A DNA stretch of 31,265 nucleotides from CAYXFZ01 sp964464385 (lineage in GTDB: Bacteria > Planctomycetota > UBA1135): contig CAYXFZ010000017.1 in the NCBI GenBank assembly GCA_964464385.1, forward strand, positions 1 through 31,265. Reading direction: 5' to 3'. This document shows, in pieces, positions 23,523 to 31,185 of this stretch. Within the stretch, counting starts at the first letter, position 1, and every line of letters begins with the position of its first letter. The translations under genes were made by a program, and so were the position numbers. Below the pieces are notes generated by a model. That model ran no database searches. It saw nothing but the letters and a program-made list of their open reading frames with translations, and had not been told where the DNA came from.

Positions 23523-25538
23523 ATGAAGCATCGCCATGATGGGGCCATGGGTGCCCGTGCTCCCTACCGTGAGCTGACCGTCTCCGGCATTCTGTCCGCC
23601 ATCTTGGCCGGTGCTCTATTGAATGCGGGCATCGTTTATGCCGGCCTCCAGATCGGCTTCACCATTGTTGGCAGTGCCGTCGCCGCCGTGTTGGGTTTTG
23701 GTCTCCTGCGCGGCATCTTTCGCCGCTTTGCCCCGGAGTCCGGTTCCATTTTGGAAGTAAACATCTTTCAGACTGTTGCCTCCTCGGTCAACACAGTCAA
23801 CGCCGGCATTATTTTCACGGTTCCCGTGTTGTATCTCCTGGGCTTAGAACAGGAGATTCACTTTCCTGCCCTTCTCTTGGCTGCTGTGGCCGGATCTCTG
23901 CTTGGCGTGGTGATGATCATTCCCCTGCGAAAGCAGATCATCGAATTTGAGCGTCTCCGGTTTCCGGAGGGTACGGCCACCGCATCAATCTTGAAATCCC
24001 CGGGTGCGGGCATCCAGAAATCCGTCATGTTGGTGTTGGGTTTGGCCTTTTCTGGCATTGTTGTTGCTCTGACCAAGCGCTGGTCCAACTCCCCCAAGAT
24101 GGAAATGGTGGACGGGGAAAGGGTCGCCGCCACGATTCAAGGGGTGATTCCTGAGTCCTTTCATTTTGAGGCCTTGCTCGGTCTGCCCCCTGGCATTGCC
24201 TGCACTTTGGTCCTAAGTCTTCTGAGTCTGGGTGCTGGATTCCTGGCCGGTCGGCCTGGTTTGGTCGTCCTCTACGGCACGCTCCTCAACTATTGGTTTC
24301 TGGTTCCCATTGCCATCCTTTTGGGCTGGGTTCCGGATGGATTTGACCGACTCTGGCAACAAACTGCGGAAATTTCCGCCGCCGAGGGGCCCGAGGCCGG
24401 TTATGCCCTAGGCGAACTCTTCCTTAGCAAATTTTCCCACTTCACATCCCGGCATGTTGGAATTGGCATGATTCTGGGCGGGGCGATGGCCGGGATCTTG
24501 GTGGCCATGCCAGCCCTGAAGGCAGCCATTGGCAGTTTGCGTTCTGCCGGCAAGGGTGGCCGCAAAGAGGAAGTTTCCTTTGGTGTGATTCGAACGGGAA
24601 CGGCCGTTGGCCTGATCCTGGTCCTGGTGGCCGCCAAACTTTCTGGCGGAGAGGGGGTGGGTTGGGGGACGGCCCTCATGGTCACCGTCTTTGGTGGGGC
24701 GTGGCTCTGGTTGGCGGGCTTGGTTGTTGCCCAAACGACGGGCCGGACCGACTGGTCGCCCCTCTCCGGCTTGGCCTTGATTGCCATTGCCATCTTTATG
24801 GGCATCATGGGTCGCGAGCCGCATTTCATTGTTCCGGCCGTAACCTTGGGGGCTGCCGTGTGTGTTGCCACATCCATGTGTGCCGACATGATGGCCGACT
24901 TGAAGACCGGGTACTTGGTCGGGGCGCTTCCCATCAAGCAGCAGATTGCCCAGATCGCGACCTGTTGGGTTGGCCCAGGAATTTCCTTGGCCGTCGTCAT
25001 TCTTCTGTGGAAGGCCTATGCCTTTGGTCCGGATCAAGCGGGAGTGCTCTTTGAGCGTCGGGTCGAGGCCGCCGGCCTGAGTGAATCCTGGGACCGAGTG
25101 CAGCAACAGGGTGCGGAATCCACAGCCTTTTTTCTGGAACTGCACCCTGACTTGGGCGATCCGCAAGTCCTCCCGCCAGAAATACCCGAATTGCAGGCTC
25201 CACAGGCCGGGGCCCTCCAAGCCGCCATTCAAATTGTTCAATCGGGAGATGTTCCCTTGGGCAAATACTTGGCGGGTGCTTTCTTGGCCCTCTTCCTCTC
25301 CTTGCTGGTCTCTCCGGGACTCGGGGTCATGATTGGGCTCTCGATGTACTTACCCTTCGAATACATGGCCGTGTTCGGAATTGGTGGCCTGATCAACATT
25401 TTCTTGACCCGTCGCAAGGGCGCTCGCTTCGTGGAGAATTGGGGTGTTCCCCTGGCCGCCGGATTGATTGTGGGCGATGCTCTTGTGGGGGTGGCGCATG
25501 CCGTCTTCAAGGTCTCCACTTCCTTCGGAGGATCCTGA
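23523..25538 (+). CDS. OPT-family oligopeptide (or metal-chelate) transporter
   Basis: About 671 aa; ATG at 23523 chosen, with ATG at 23547 and TTG at 23511 as alternatives, none with a clear ribosome binding site. The first helix follows 'YRELTVSGILSAILAGALLNAG', and the OPT hallmarks 'SILEVNIFQTVASS' and 'RFPEGTATASILK' are present. I count about 14-16 hydrophobic segments. A soluble loop of ~90 residues (nt 25030-25260) interrupts them before the last helices, with Pro/Glu/Gln-rich sequence. OPT proteins import small peptides or metal-peptide complexes driven by the proton gradient. Substrate cannot be inferred. The next gene begins 1 nt after its stop. Confidence 0.92.
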   Translation: MKHRHDGAMGARAPYRELTVSGILSAILAGALLNAGIVYAGLQIGFTIVGSAVAAVLGFGLLRGIFRRFAPESGSILEVNIFQTVASSVNTVNAGIIFTVPVLYLLGLEQEIHFPALLLAAVAGSLLGVVMIIPLRKQIIEFERLRFPEGTATASILKSPGAGIQKSVMLVLGLAFSGIVVALTKRWSNSPKMEMVDGERVAATIQGVIPESFHFEALLGLPPGIACTLVLSLLSLGAGFLAGRPGLVVLYGTLLNYWFLVPIAILLGWVPDGFDRLWQQTAEISAAEGPEAGYALGELFLSKFSHFTSRHVGIGMILGGAMAGILVAMPALKAAIGSLRSAGKGGRKEEVSFGVIRTGTAVGLILVLVAAKLSGGEGVGWGTALMVTVFGGAWLWLAGLVVAQTTGRTDWSPLSGLALIAIAIFMGIMGREPHFIVPAVTLGAAVCVATSMCADMMADLKTGYLVGALPIKQQIAQIATCWVGPGISLAVVILLWKAYAFGPDQAGVLFERRVEAAGLSESWDRVQQQGAESTAFFLELHPDLGDPQVLPPEIPELQAPQAGALQAAIQIVQSGDVPLGKYLAGAFLALFLSLLVSPGLGVMIGLSMYLPFEYMAVFGIGGLINIFLTRRKGARFVENWGVPLAAGLIVGDALVGVAHAVFKVSTSFGGS

Positions 25539-25539
25539 C

Positions 25540-26058
25540 ATGCTGCTGTCCAACATCTTTCTGATTCTCGGTTTTTGCTTGGGCACGGTGGGAGCCGCTG
25601 GATTTGGTCCCGAGACCGAATCTCTGGCCTGGCCCTTCTTGATCGCGGGCACGGTCCTGATTTCCGTCGGCGCGATCCTGAGGCGTCGCCTTGCTCAATC
25701 ACCCGCAGCATCTCAAGTCCAGGGTCAGGGATCCGCTTCCGAGTTGAAGGATCGATTGTCCGCGGTCACTCAGCAACTGCATGACCTGCAGGAAGTCATG
25801 GACTCCTTGGACGACTCTGCCTTCTTTGACCAGTTGGACGCAGTTCTGGATGGGGCCGTCTTTGATCTGACCAAGGACAGCGAAGATTTCATGCGAGGTC
25901 TTGGTTTTGCCCAGTATGCAAAGGTGTGGGATGGCATTGCTTGTGGCGAGCGACTCCTGGCGCGTGCCTGGAGCATGGCCACGGACGGGCACTGCCAGGA
26001 GGCTCGGGCCGAGGTTCGTTTTTCTGCGGCCGAGTTCTCCCGGGCGGAAAATTCCTAG
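25540..26058 (+). CDS. Membrane-anchored coiled-coil protein, unknown function
   Basis: 172 aa from the ATG at 25540, with GGAGG (25527-25531) 8 nt upstream. Two N-terminal transmembrane helices ('IFLILGFCLGTVGAAGF' and 'WPFLIAGTVLISVGAIL') are followed by 'RRRLAQS', so the rest should be cytoplasmic. A heptad-like region ('LKDRLSAVTQQLHDLQEVMDSL' type) leads to an acidic helical domain with 'FFDQLDAVLDG' and 'FAQYAKVWDGIACGERLLARAWSMATDG'. I do not recognise the family. It follows the OPT transporter by one base and may be an accessory subunit. Confidence 0.83.
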   Translation: MLLSNIFLILGFCLGTVGAAGFGPETESLAWPFLIAGTVLISVGAILRRRLAQSPAASQVQGQGSASELKDRLSAVTQQLHDLQEVMDSLDDSAFFDQLDAVLDGAVFDLTKDSEDFMRGLGFAQYAKVWDGIACGERLLARAWSMATDGHCQEARAEVRFSAAEFSRAENS

Positions 26059-26172
26059 GGCAAATCGTTCCAAGCAAGAATCTAGAAACTGGCCAGCTTC
26101 GCTGGGTCACCTCTCACCCCAAGTCCTGGATTGCCCTTGTTTTCCCTTAGAATTCTTTTCCTGGCTTTGGCC

Positions 26173-26204
26173 TGGACAGAAAAACAAACCTAAAGCTTTA
26201 TAAT
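26173..26204 (+). promoter_or_regulatory. Candidate sigma-70-type promoter
   Basis: TATAAT (26199-26204) is a perfect -10 hexamer in an AT-rich island. TGGACA (26173-26178) matches TTGACA at 5 of 6 positions but with a 20-nt spacer, longer than ideal. Transcription would start near 26211. Confidence 0.5.
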
Positions 26205-26309
26205 AAAGGTTGTTAAGAAATATTTGGCCCACCGAACTTGGCCAGTTTCTTGGAGAGGGGATTCCGTTGTGGCTGGGAGAGGGACTGACCGTAGGGAAGG
26301 AAAACGAAG

Positions 26310-26435
26310 ATGAAAACCCTCCACCATCCCACCCAGCCGGTTCGCAGCCCGCACCGGGTTTGTCTGTTGGAGTCTCTTCGTGGATCCTGGGAGATCGCGG
26401 ATCAAACGGAGGTTCCTGAGGGGGATTCCTCCTGA
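26310..26435 (+). CDS. Possible 41-aa small protein
   Basis: ATG AAA ACC starts at 26310 with AAGGA 8 nt upstream. The reading frame ends at TGA 26433-26435. The product is 41 aa, with His/Pro/Arg in the first half ('HHPTQPVRSPHR') and a Glu/Asp-rich end ('EIADQTEVPEGDSS'); it has no membrane segment. It lies about 100 nt after a candidate promoter and 66 nt before a strong terminator, so the transcript is credible; whether it is translated or acts as RNA is open. Confidence 0.45.
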   Translation: MKTLHHPTQPVRSPHRVCLLESLRGSWEIADQTEVPEGDSS

Positions 26436-26500
26436 CTCGCTTTCAAGGGTCTGGAACAGGTTGAGGGACCTGCACCACGACCCATTTTTCTAGGGGTTTC

Positions 26501-26539
26501 GTCGAGGCCTGGGCCGAAAGGCCTGGGCCCGACTTTTTT
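26501..26539 (+). terminator. Strong intrinsic terminator with GNRA tetraloop
   Basis: Bases 26501-26533 fold into a 14-bp stem with one bulged A (26505) and two G-U pairs, capped by a GAAA tetraloop (26516-26519), followed at once by six Ts (26534-26539). It includes a direct repeat GGCCTGGGCC. It would stop transcription coming from the left before the gene at 26606. Confidence 0.9.
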
Positions 26540-26605
26540 CCTGTCCTTTCTCCCCGCCTCCCAAAATTTTCTCATCAGGAAATCGCAAATGGCCGATGAA
26601 GGCCT

Positions 26606-27139
26606 GTGAGAAAACACCCTTGGTTTACGGCATTGGCCATTTTGGTCCCATTGGGGGCCGGAAGTGCCCTTTCTGCTGCTTCTTCTGCTCCAGAGGACGA
26701 TCTTCCGGGACTGGTCTCCAAGGCGGATTGGATCGCAGAAGTGGAGGTTCTGGATGCCCGCGCCGAACGATTGCCTGACGGGAGGATCCAAACCGTCTTT
26801 ACTTTTTCCAGCCTGACGCCGATGAAGGGTCAGGTCGCTTCCATCCAGGAAATTAGCCTCCCAGGCGGCGAATGTGCCGGTCAGGGACTCTTTCTCCCGG
26901 GAATGCCCCGATTGGAAGTGGGCGACCGCCACATTCTCTTCTTAACTCAACCAAGTGAACAAGAACACTGGCGAATCCCGGTTGGTCTCGGCTCCGGAGC
27001 TTTCCGCGTCCAAGCGGACTCCCGAGGCGCGGGTCGCACCGTGGTACGTGCTGCCTTGGGGGAAGAAGAGAACCGATCCCGGGACTACGGAAAATTCCTC
27101 ACTCGGATCGTCAGCGAAGTGCAACGTCAACGGCGCTGA
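26606..27139 (+). CDS. Exported hypothetical protein paired with the matrixin
   Basis: 177 aa from a GTG at 26606. The signal peptide is 'RKHPWFTALAILVPLGAGSALSAA'. The mature part is beta-rich: 'ADWIAEVEVLDARAERLPDG', 'IQTVFTFSSLTPMKGQ', 'EISLPGGECAGQ', 'LEVGDRHILFLTQPS' and 'WRIPVGLGSGAFRVQ' type strands. I do not know an activity; similar small secreted proteins are often encoded beside bacterial matrixins, as here. A 6-codon ORF (ATG at 26589, TGA overlapping this GTG) precedes it and may be chance. Its 3' end overlaps the only convincing upstream starts of the protease gene. Confidence 0.78.
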   Translation: MRKHPWFTALAILVPLGAGSALSAASSAPEDDLPGLVSKADWIAEVEVLDARAERLPDGRIQTVFTFSSLTPMKGQVASIQEISLPGGECAGQGLFLPGMPRLEVGDRHILFLTQPSEQEHWRIPVGLGSGAFRVQADSRGAGRTVVRAALGEEENRSRDYGKFLTRIVSEVQRQRR

Positions 27140-29306
27140 CCAGTTTTCCTGGCCTCGTACCGCGGCGCTTCTGTTGGCTGTCTGCATGGTGAGTGCTAGC
27201 GCTTCCGCCTATGTTCGCATTGTGGTTGGTGGCACCAAGTTGGTTTGGACCGAGTCGGTGCTCAGTTGGAAGTTGCAACAGGATGGCTCGGATGATGTCA
27301 ACGATCGATCCCATGGGCCGGCACTCAAGCACGCCTTTGCTTCTTGGGAAAATGCTCCAGGAAGTGGAATCAATTTTCGCTATGACGGGGAGACCGGGTC
27401 TCGCAGTACGAGCGGTTCTGACCACCTCATCCTCTTTGATGAGGATGGATCCAGTGGCTACTTCCCTTTAGGCAGTGGTTTGGTAGCCATCACTCCCATT
27501 ACTTACTCAGTTTCTTCCGGACGAATTCTCGACGCCGACATCCTCTTCAACGGTCGCGATTATCGATTTGCCACGGATGGGACTCCCGGTCGTTTTGACA
27601 TTCAAGACGTTGCTACGCACGAGATCGGCCATTTTCTGGGGCTCGATCACAGCCCCGTCGTGGGATCTTCATTGTGGCCCTATGTCAGTTCTACGCAATG
27701 GCTCCACCGTTCTCTTTCCAGTGATGACATCGCCGGAGCGGTGGCCGTGCGAACTTCGGGCGGTGACGGTCGCCTCAAGGGCACAGTGCAGAAAAGTGAC
27801 GGTTCCGCATTGGTTGGCGCCCTTGTCGCTGCCGTTGAGCGCGGGGCTGGCCGACTCGCAGGTACGGCACTAAGTACGAGCAGTGGGGCATGGACCATTC
27901 GGGGTCTTGCCGCAGGTTCTTATTCCGTGCACATCTCGCCCGTGGAAGGGGGGATGACCGAGGCCAACATTACAGGTGACGGCACCTTGGAAACGAACTT
28001 CGGCGCAGCCTTTTACGGCGGCCTTCTTACCCCCGTGACCTTCTCCCTTTCGCCTGGAGCGTCCCTGGATTGCGGCACGCGCCAACTGCTCCCGGACCAC
28101 ACGTTGATGGAGCGATCCTCTACGACCACGATTCTGCGCCCGGGAGATTCCAAAACCCTGACAATTGTTGGCACCAACTTCAGTCCAGGAGGCATGCGGG
28201 CCGGCACTCTCTCTCCGCATCTTCAAGTGTCTGCCCTCGCCAGCGGTTCCACCTGGATGTCGGTCCAAGTTCAGGTTTCGGCTACGGCTCCTTTGGGCAG
28301 TTACGATCTTTATTTGGTGCGTTCGGATGGGGCATTTGATCCCATCCCTGGACTCCTGGATGTGGTGGCCCCGGCGCCCACCTTGACTGGCATACAAAAC
28401 ACCACGGGCAGCACTGGGGGGGGAGAAATCGTCACTCTGACGGGAACCGGCCTGCAGAATGGGGCCTATGTTCTCTTCGGTGGTGTCGAGTCCAGTTCCG
28501 TCACTTGGTTGGACGCCAACACCCTGCAGGCCCTGACCCCGGTTGCCTCTCCGGCCACCGTGGATCTTTCGGTTCACAATCCCGATGGTCAGCAAGCGCG
28601 GCTGAGCGACGCGTTCACCTTTATTTCCGTTCCGGTGTTTCGTGGTCTTTTCCCCTCGGCGGGGCAAAGTCAAGGTGGGACGACGCTGTTGATTCGAGGC
28701 AGTCAATTCTCCAGCCAAATTCAGGTCCTGCTGGGCGGTGTTTCTCAAACTGTGCAGGCCATTTCCCCGAGCCTTCTGCAAGTCACGACTTCTTCTGGGG
28801 CTGCGGGCACAGCAGATTTGGTCTTGCGCAACCCCATGGCCGCAGATCTGGTCCTGCCGGATGCCTTCACTTGGGTGGCCGTTTCCGATCCCCAGATTTC
28901 GAGTTTCACCCCCAGCCGTTCCGGCGGAAGTGGGGGCGTCAAGGTGAAACTGTTTGGCACCAATTTGGCCGGTGCCAAGAAAGTCCGCTTTGGAGCCGAT
29001 GTCATGACGGGAGCTGGCGGAGTCTTCGGGAAGGGTCTCTCGGCCCTGGATGCGAGCACTTTGAAAGTGATCGCTCCGGCTTGGCGCGCCGGCTCTTATG
29101 GAATCATCGTCGAAATGCCCAACGGCCAAGGTGTCATGGCCTCGGCGACCTTCCTTTATGACCCTCCGCAGACCGCTGCCGGATGTGGCGGTATCGTGGG
29201 TAGGCCAGGGGCTTGGGCCGGTTCCGCCGATCTCGTTGGCTTACTTTTCCTGGCCACGGCCTGGCGCCTGATTCGCCGACCGCGAGTTTTGCTCCAACGG
29301 GCCTAG
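27048..29306 (+). CDS. Secreted matrixin-like (M10) zinc metalloprotease with IPT/TIG repeats and sorting-like tail
   Basis: About 752 aa from a GTG at 27048. The start is uncertain: the signal peptide 'PRTAALLLAVCMVSASASA' begins only near 27150, no ATG/GTG/TTG lies between 27051 and 27170 in this frame, and ATG at 26955 is the other choice. The protease domain has HEIGHFLGLDH (H codons at 27618-27620 on), the three-histidine zinc motif of metzincins, and 'HRSLSSDDIAGA' after it. A carboxypeptidase-regulatory-like beta domain (about nt 27770-28000) is followed by about four IPT/TIG-type modules ('ITGTNFSPGG'-like, 'VTLTGTGLQNGA', 'LLIRGSQFSSQ', 'VKLFGTNLAGA'). The C-terminus has Cys-Gly-Gly, a hydrophobic helix and an Arg-rich end, as in CTERM-type sorting tails. 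A possible cargo of the secretion system. Confidence 0.88.
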   Translation: MLPWGKKRTDPGTTENSSLGSSAKCNVNGADQFSWPRTAALLLAVCMVSASASAYVRIVVGGTKLVWTESVLSWKLQQDGSDDVNDRSHGPALKHAFASWENAPGSGINFRYDGETGSRSTSGSDHLILFDEDGSSGYFPLGSGLVAITPITYSVSSGRILDADILFNGRDYRFATDGTPGRFDIQDVATHEIGHFLGLDHSPVVGSSLWPYVSSTQWLHRSLSSDDIAGAVAVRTSGGDGRLKGTVQKSDGSALVGALVAAVERGAGRLAGTALSTSSGAWTIRGLAAGSYSVHISPVEGGMTEANITGDGTLETNFGAAFYGGLLTPVTFSLSPGASLDCGTRQLLPDHTLMERSSTTTILRPGDSKTLTIVGTNFSPGGMRAGTLSPHLQVSALASGSTWMSVQVQVSATAPLGSYDLYLVRSDGAFDPIPGLLDVVAPAPTLTGIQNTTGSTGGGEIVTLTGTGLQNGAYVLFGGVESSSVTWLDANTLQALTPVASPATVDLSVHNPDGQQARLSDAFTFISVPVFRGLFPSAGQSQGGTTLLIRGSQFSSQIQVLLGGVSQTVQAISPSLLQVTTSSGAAGTADLVLRNPMAADLVLPDAFTWVAVSDPQISSFTPSRSGGSGGVKVKLFGTNLAGAKKVRFGADVMTGAGGVFGKGLSALDASTLKVIAPAWRAGSYGIIVEMPNGQGVMASATFLYDPPQTAAGCGGIVGRPGAWAGSADLVGLLFLATAWRLIRRPRVLLQRA

Positions 29307-29315
29307 AATCTCGGC

Positions 29316-30674
29316 GTGCGCCGACGATTCTTCGCATCCCTCCTGTTACTGGCCGGTTGCTCCGGAGGGGACCGACCCGACTTGCTCCCGGTTCGGGGTC
29401 ATGGCGGTCCTCCAGTTTTGCTAGTTGGCATGGACGGTCTTGAGTGGAGTGTCTTGGAACCTTTGATCACCGCTGGCAAGCTTCCTCATTTCTCCGCTCT
29501 CATTGAACGTGGCGTCGGCGCTTCCTTGCAGACCATGCGGCCGACCTTTTCTCCGGTATTGTGGACGACCTTGGCCACTGGTCAAGCTCCTGTTCAACAT
29601 GGAATTTTCAATTTTGGTGAGGTTCTGGCTGACGGTCGCATGGGCTTGCCCTACACCTCCAACACTCGGCGCGTTCCCGCCATTTGGAACTTGGCTGGGG
29701 ATGGGGGACGTAGCACCTTATCGGTGGCTTGGTGGGTGTCTTGGCCTGCCGAACCGGTTGCCTCCGCCCGCATTGTTTCCTCTTATGCAGCCCAGGCCCA
29801 AGGCGCAATTTTGTGGAAGGCTGGGGTTTGGGAGGATGGCCTACCCGACATGACTTGGCCACCTGCTTTGCAGAAAAGCATCGCCCCAGCACTGCAAGCG
29901 GGTGCTCCGCAGGGTCCGTTGCGAGCAGACTACAACAAAATTTTTGGAGTTCTTCCGGGCGATCCCAACTGGGGTTTTCCGGCCGAGCGCGACGCCCTCT
30001 TCCGCATCGTTTATCACGGCGACCGCACTCATCTTCGCATCATGCGGGAGCAGCTTCAGGCTGGGCTTGCCGATTTAAATCTGGTTTATTTTGGTCTTCC
30101 CGATGTGGCCGGCCACTTTTTCTGGCGCTATCGAGAACCCGGTGCGTTCGCCTATCCCATCCCAGAGGCCCATCTGGCTCGCTTGCAATCACGCATTGAT
30201 CTTGCTTACCAAACGGTGGATTCTTGGCTGGGACAGTTGTTACTGGATGTACCCGAAGACACCTTGGTCTTGGTGATTTCCGATCACGGAATGCATGCCG
30301 CAAACTTGGACCAGCCCAAGCATATTCAGTCTGGCGCTCACGAAGATGCTCCGGATGGTGTTTTGATTGCCGCTGGCCCTGGCGTGGCGGTTCGGGGTTT
30401 GTTGCCTCAGGCTCAGCGTCGGCTGGGTCACGTCCTCGAGGTGGCGCCGACCCTGCTTCATTGGATCGGGTTGCCTTTGCCCGAAGAATGGAAGGGCAAA
30501 CCCATGCTTCGCCTGATGACTCCAGCTTGGCGGGCTACCCATCCCGTGCAACGCCAGTCTTCCCTCTTGGACGGTTTTCGGCCAGCCACCCCGCCGCGAA
30601 TCCCAGGTGAGGGCCTGGATGCCGAATTCATGGCATCTTTTCGAGCGATCGGTTATGTGGAGGGGGAAGAATGA
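29316..30674 (+). CDS. Alkaline-phosphatase-superfamily (type I phosphodiesterase-like) lipoprotein
   Basis: 452 aa from a GTG at 29316. The lipobox 'LLLLAGC' places the lipid on Cys15. The metal-site Asp40 lies in 'VLLVGMDGLEW'. The nucleophile region is 'RPTFSPVLWTTLATG' (residues 75-89; Thr77 or Ser79). Downstream are 'FGLPDVAGHFFW', 'VISDHGMHA' and 'SGAHEDAPDGVLIAAGPG', which supply the remaining Asp and His metal ligands. Enzymes of this group cleave phosphate mono- or diesters, or transfer phospho-groups, on the outside of the cell. The substrate is unknown. It lies 9 bp after the protease gene, and its stop overlaps the next start (ATGA). Confidence 0.9.
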   Translation: MRRRFFASLLLLAGCSGGDRPDLLPVRGHGGPPVLLVGMDGLEWSVLEPLITAGKLPHFSALIERGVGASLQTMRPTFSPVLWTTLATGQAPVQHGIFNFGEVLADGRMGLPYTSNTRRVPAIWNLAGDGGRSTLSVAWWVSWPAEPVASARIVSSYAAQAQGAILWKAGVWEDGLPDMTWPPALQKSIAPALQAGAPQGPLRADYNKIFGVLPGDPNWGFPAERDALFRIVYHGDRTHLRIMREQLQAGLADLNLVYFGLPDVAGHFFWRYREPGAFAYPIPEAHLARLQSRIDLAYQTVDSWLGQLLLDVPEDTLVLVISDHGMHAANLDQPKHIQSGAHEDAPDGVLIAAGPGVAVRGLLPQAQRRLGHVLEVAPTLLHWIGLPLPEEWKGKPMLRLMTPAWRATHPVQRQSSLLDGFRPATPPRIPGEGLDAEFMASFRAIGYVEGEE

Positions 30675-31174
30675 GTTCCTTCTCCCGCATCCTTCTGGCC
30701 ACCGATTTTTCCGACCATGCTCGCGCGGCCTATTCCTGGGCGGCTGGCGTGGCCACTCCCGGAAGGGGCGTGGTCGTCCTGGTGCATGCTCCAGAGGGCG
30801 ACCTGGTGGCCGCCGCACCCTCCCTCGCTGGCTTTATCCAGGCTGAGGCCTTGGACTTGGGTCGCTACCGGGAGGAGTTTCGCTTGGGCGCAAAGCGAGC
30901 CCTTGCTGCCGCCGCGAGTGAGATTGAGGCCCTTGGTGTGACCGTGGAACCCCATCTCTTGGCGGCCGATGGACGCCCTTCCCAGGCCATTGTTCTTGCC
31001 GCGGAAACCCTGCACTGTGATGTCATTGTTTTGGCCAGTCATGGTCGCGGCGGTTTGGCAAAGATCCTGATCGGTTCGACGGCCGAAAAGGTCGTGCGCA
31101 TGGCGAGTTGTCCCGTCTTGACCGTTCCTCTGCAGGACTCAACGTCGCCGGATTCCGCCAGGCCGCGCGGCTAG
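30671..31174 (+). CDS. Universal stress protein (UspA family)
   Basis: 167 aa. The first strand 'RILLATDFSDHA' with Asp12 is typical. The ATP-binding loop reads 'ASHGRGGLAKILIGST' (122-137): Gly125, nine residues, Gly135-Ser136 fit the G-2x-G-9x-G(S/T) motif, except that the first Gly is Ala122. The last strand is 'CPVLTVP', followed by a Ser/Pro/Arg tail. Nucleotide-binding Usp proteins respond to starvation and stress; the exact role here is not evident. The ATG overlaps the phosphodiesterase stop by 4 bp. Confidence 0.93.
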   Translation: MSSFSRILLATDFSDHARAAYSWAAGVATPGRGVVVLVHAPEGDLVAAAPSLAGFIQAEALDLGRYREEFRLGAKRALAAAASEIEALGVTVEPHLLAADGRPSQAIVLAAETLHCDVIVLASHGRGGLAKILIGSTAEKVVRMASCPVLTVPLQDSTSPDSARPRG

Positions 31175-31185
31175 AGTGGCCACCA

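Larger units (their letters stand above)
26059..26605. other. Longest intergenic region (547 bp)
   Basis: The first 130 bp hold only a small hairpin (CCAGC-TTC-GCTGG near 26096). An AT-rich island at 26180-26225 contains a perfect TATAAT. Then follow a 41-codon ORF with its own ribosome binding site and a strong intrinsic terminator. The last 66 bp form the leader of the next gene. I could not match the transcript to tmRNA, RNase P RNA, SRP RNA or a known riboswitch by eye. Confidence 0.8.

Noticed and set aside
26090..26110. CCAGC-TTC-GCTGG hairpin as the terminator of the OPT operon
   Set aside because: The stem is only 5 bp and no T-tract follows on either strand.
26211..26539. Known structured RNA (tmRNA, RNase P, SRP RNA or a common riboswitch)
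   Set aside because: None of the conserved core sequences of those families could be found by eye; left as an unknown transcript.
26589..26609. Six-codon leader peptide overlapping the GTG at 26606
   Set aside because: It has no ribosome binding site and such short frames occur often by chance; kept only as a remark.
27870..29129. 419-codon open frame on the minus strand opposite the matrixin
   Set aside because: It lies antisense to a well-supported protease/IPT frame, has a low-complexity Arg/Gly/Gln composition and no recognisable domain; a shadow of GC-rich coding DNA.
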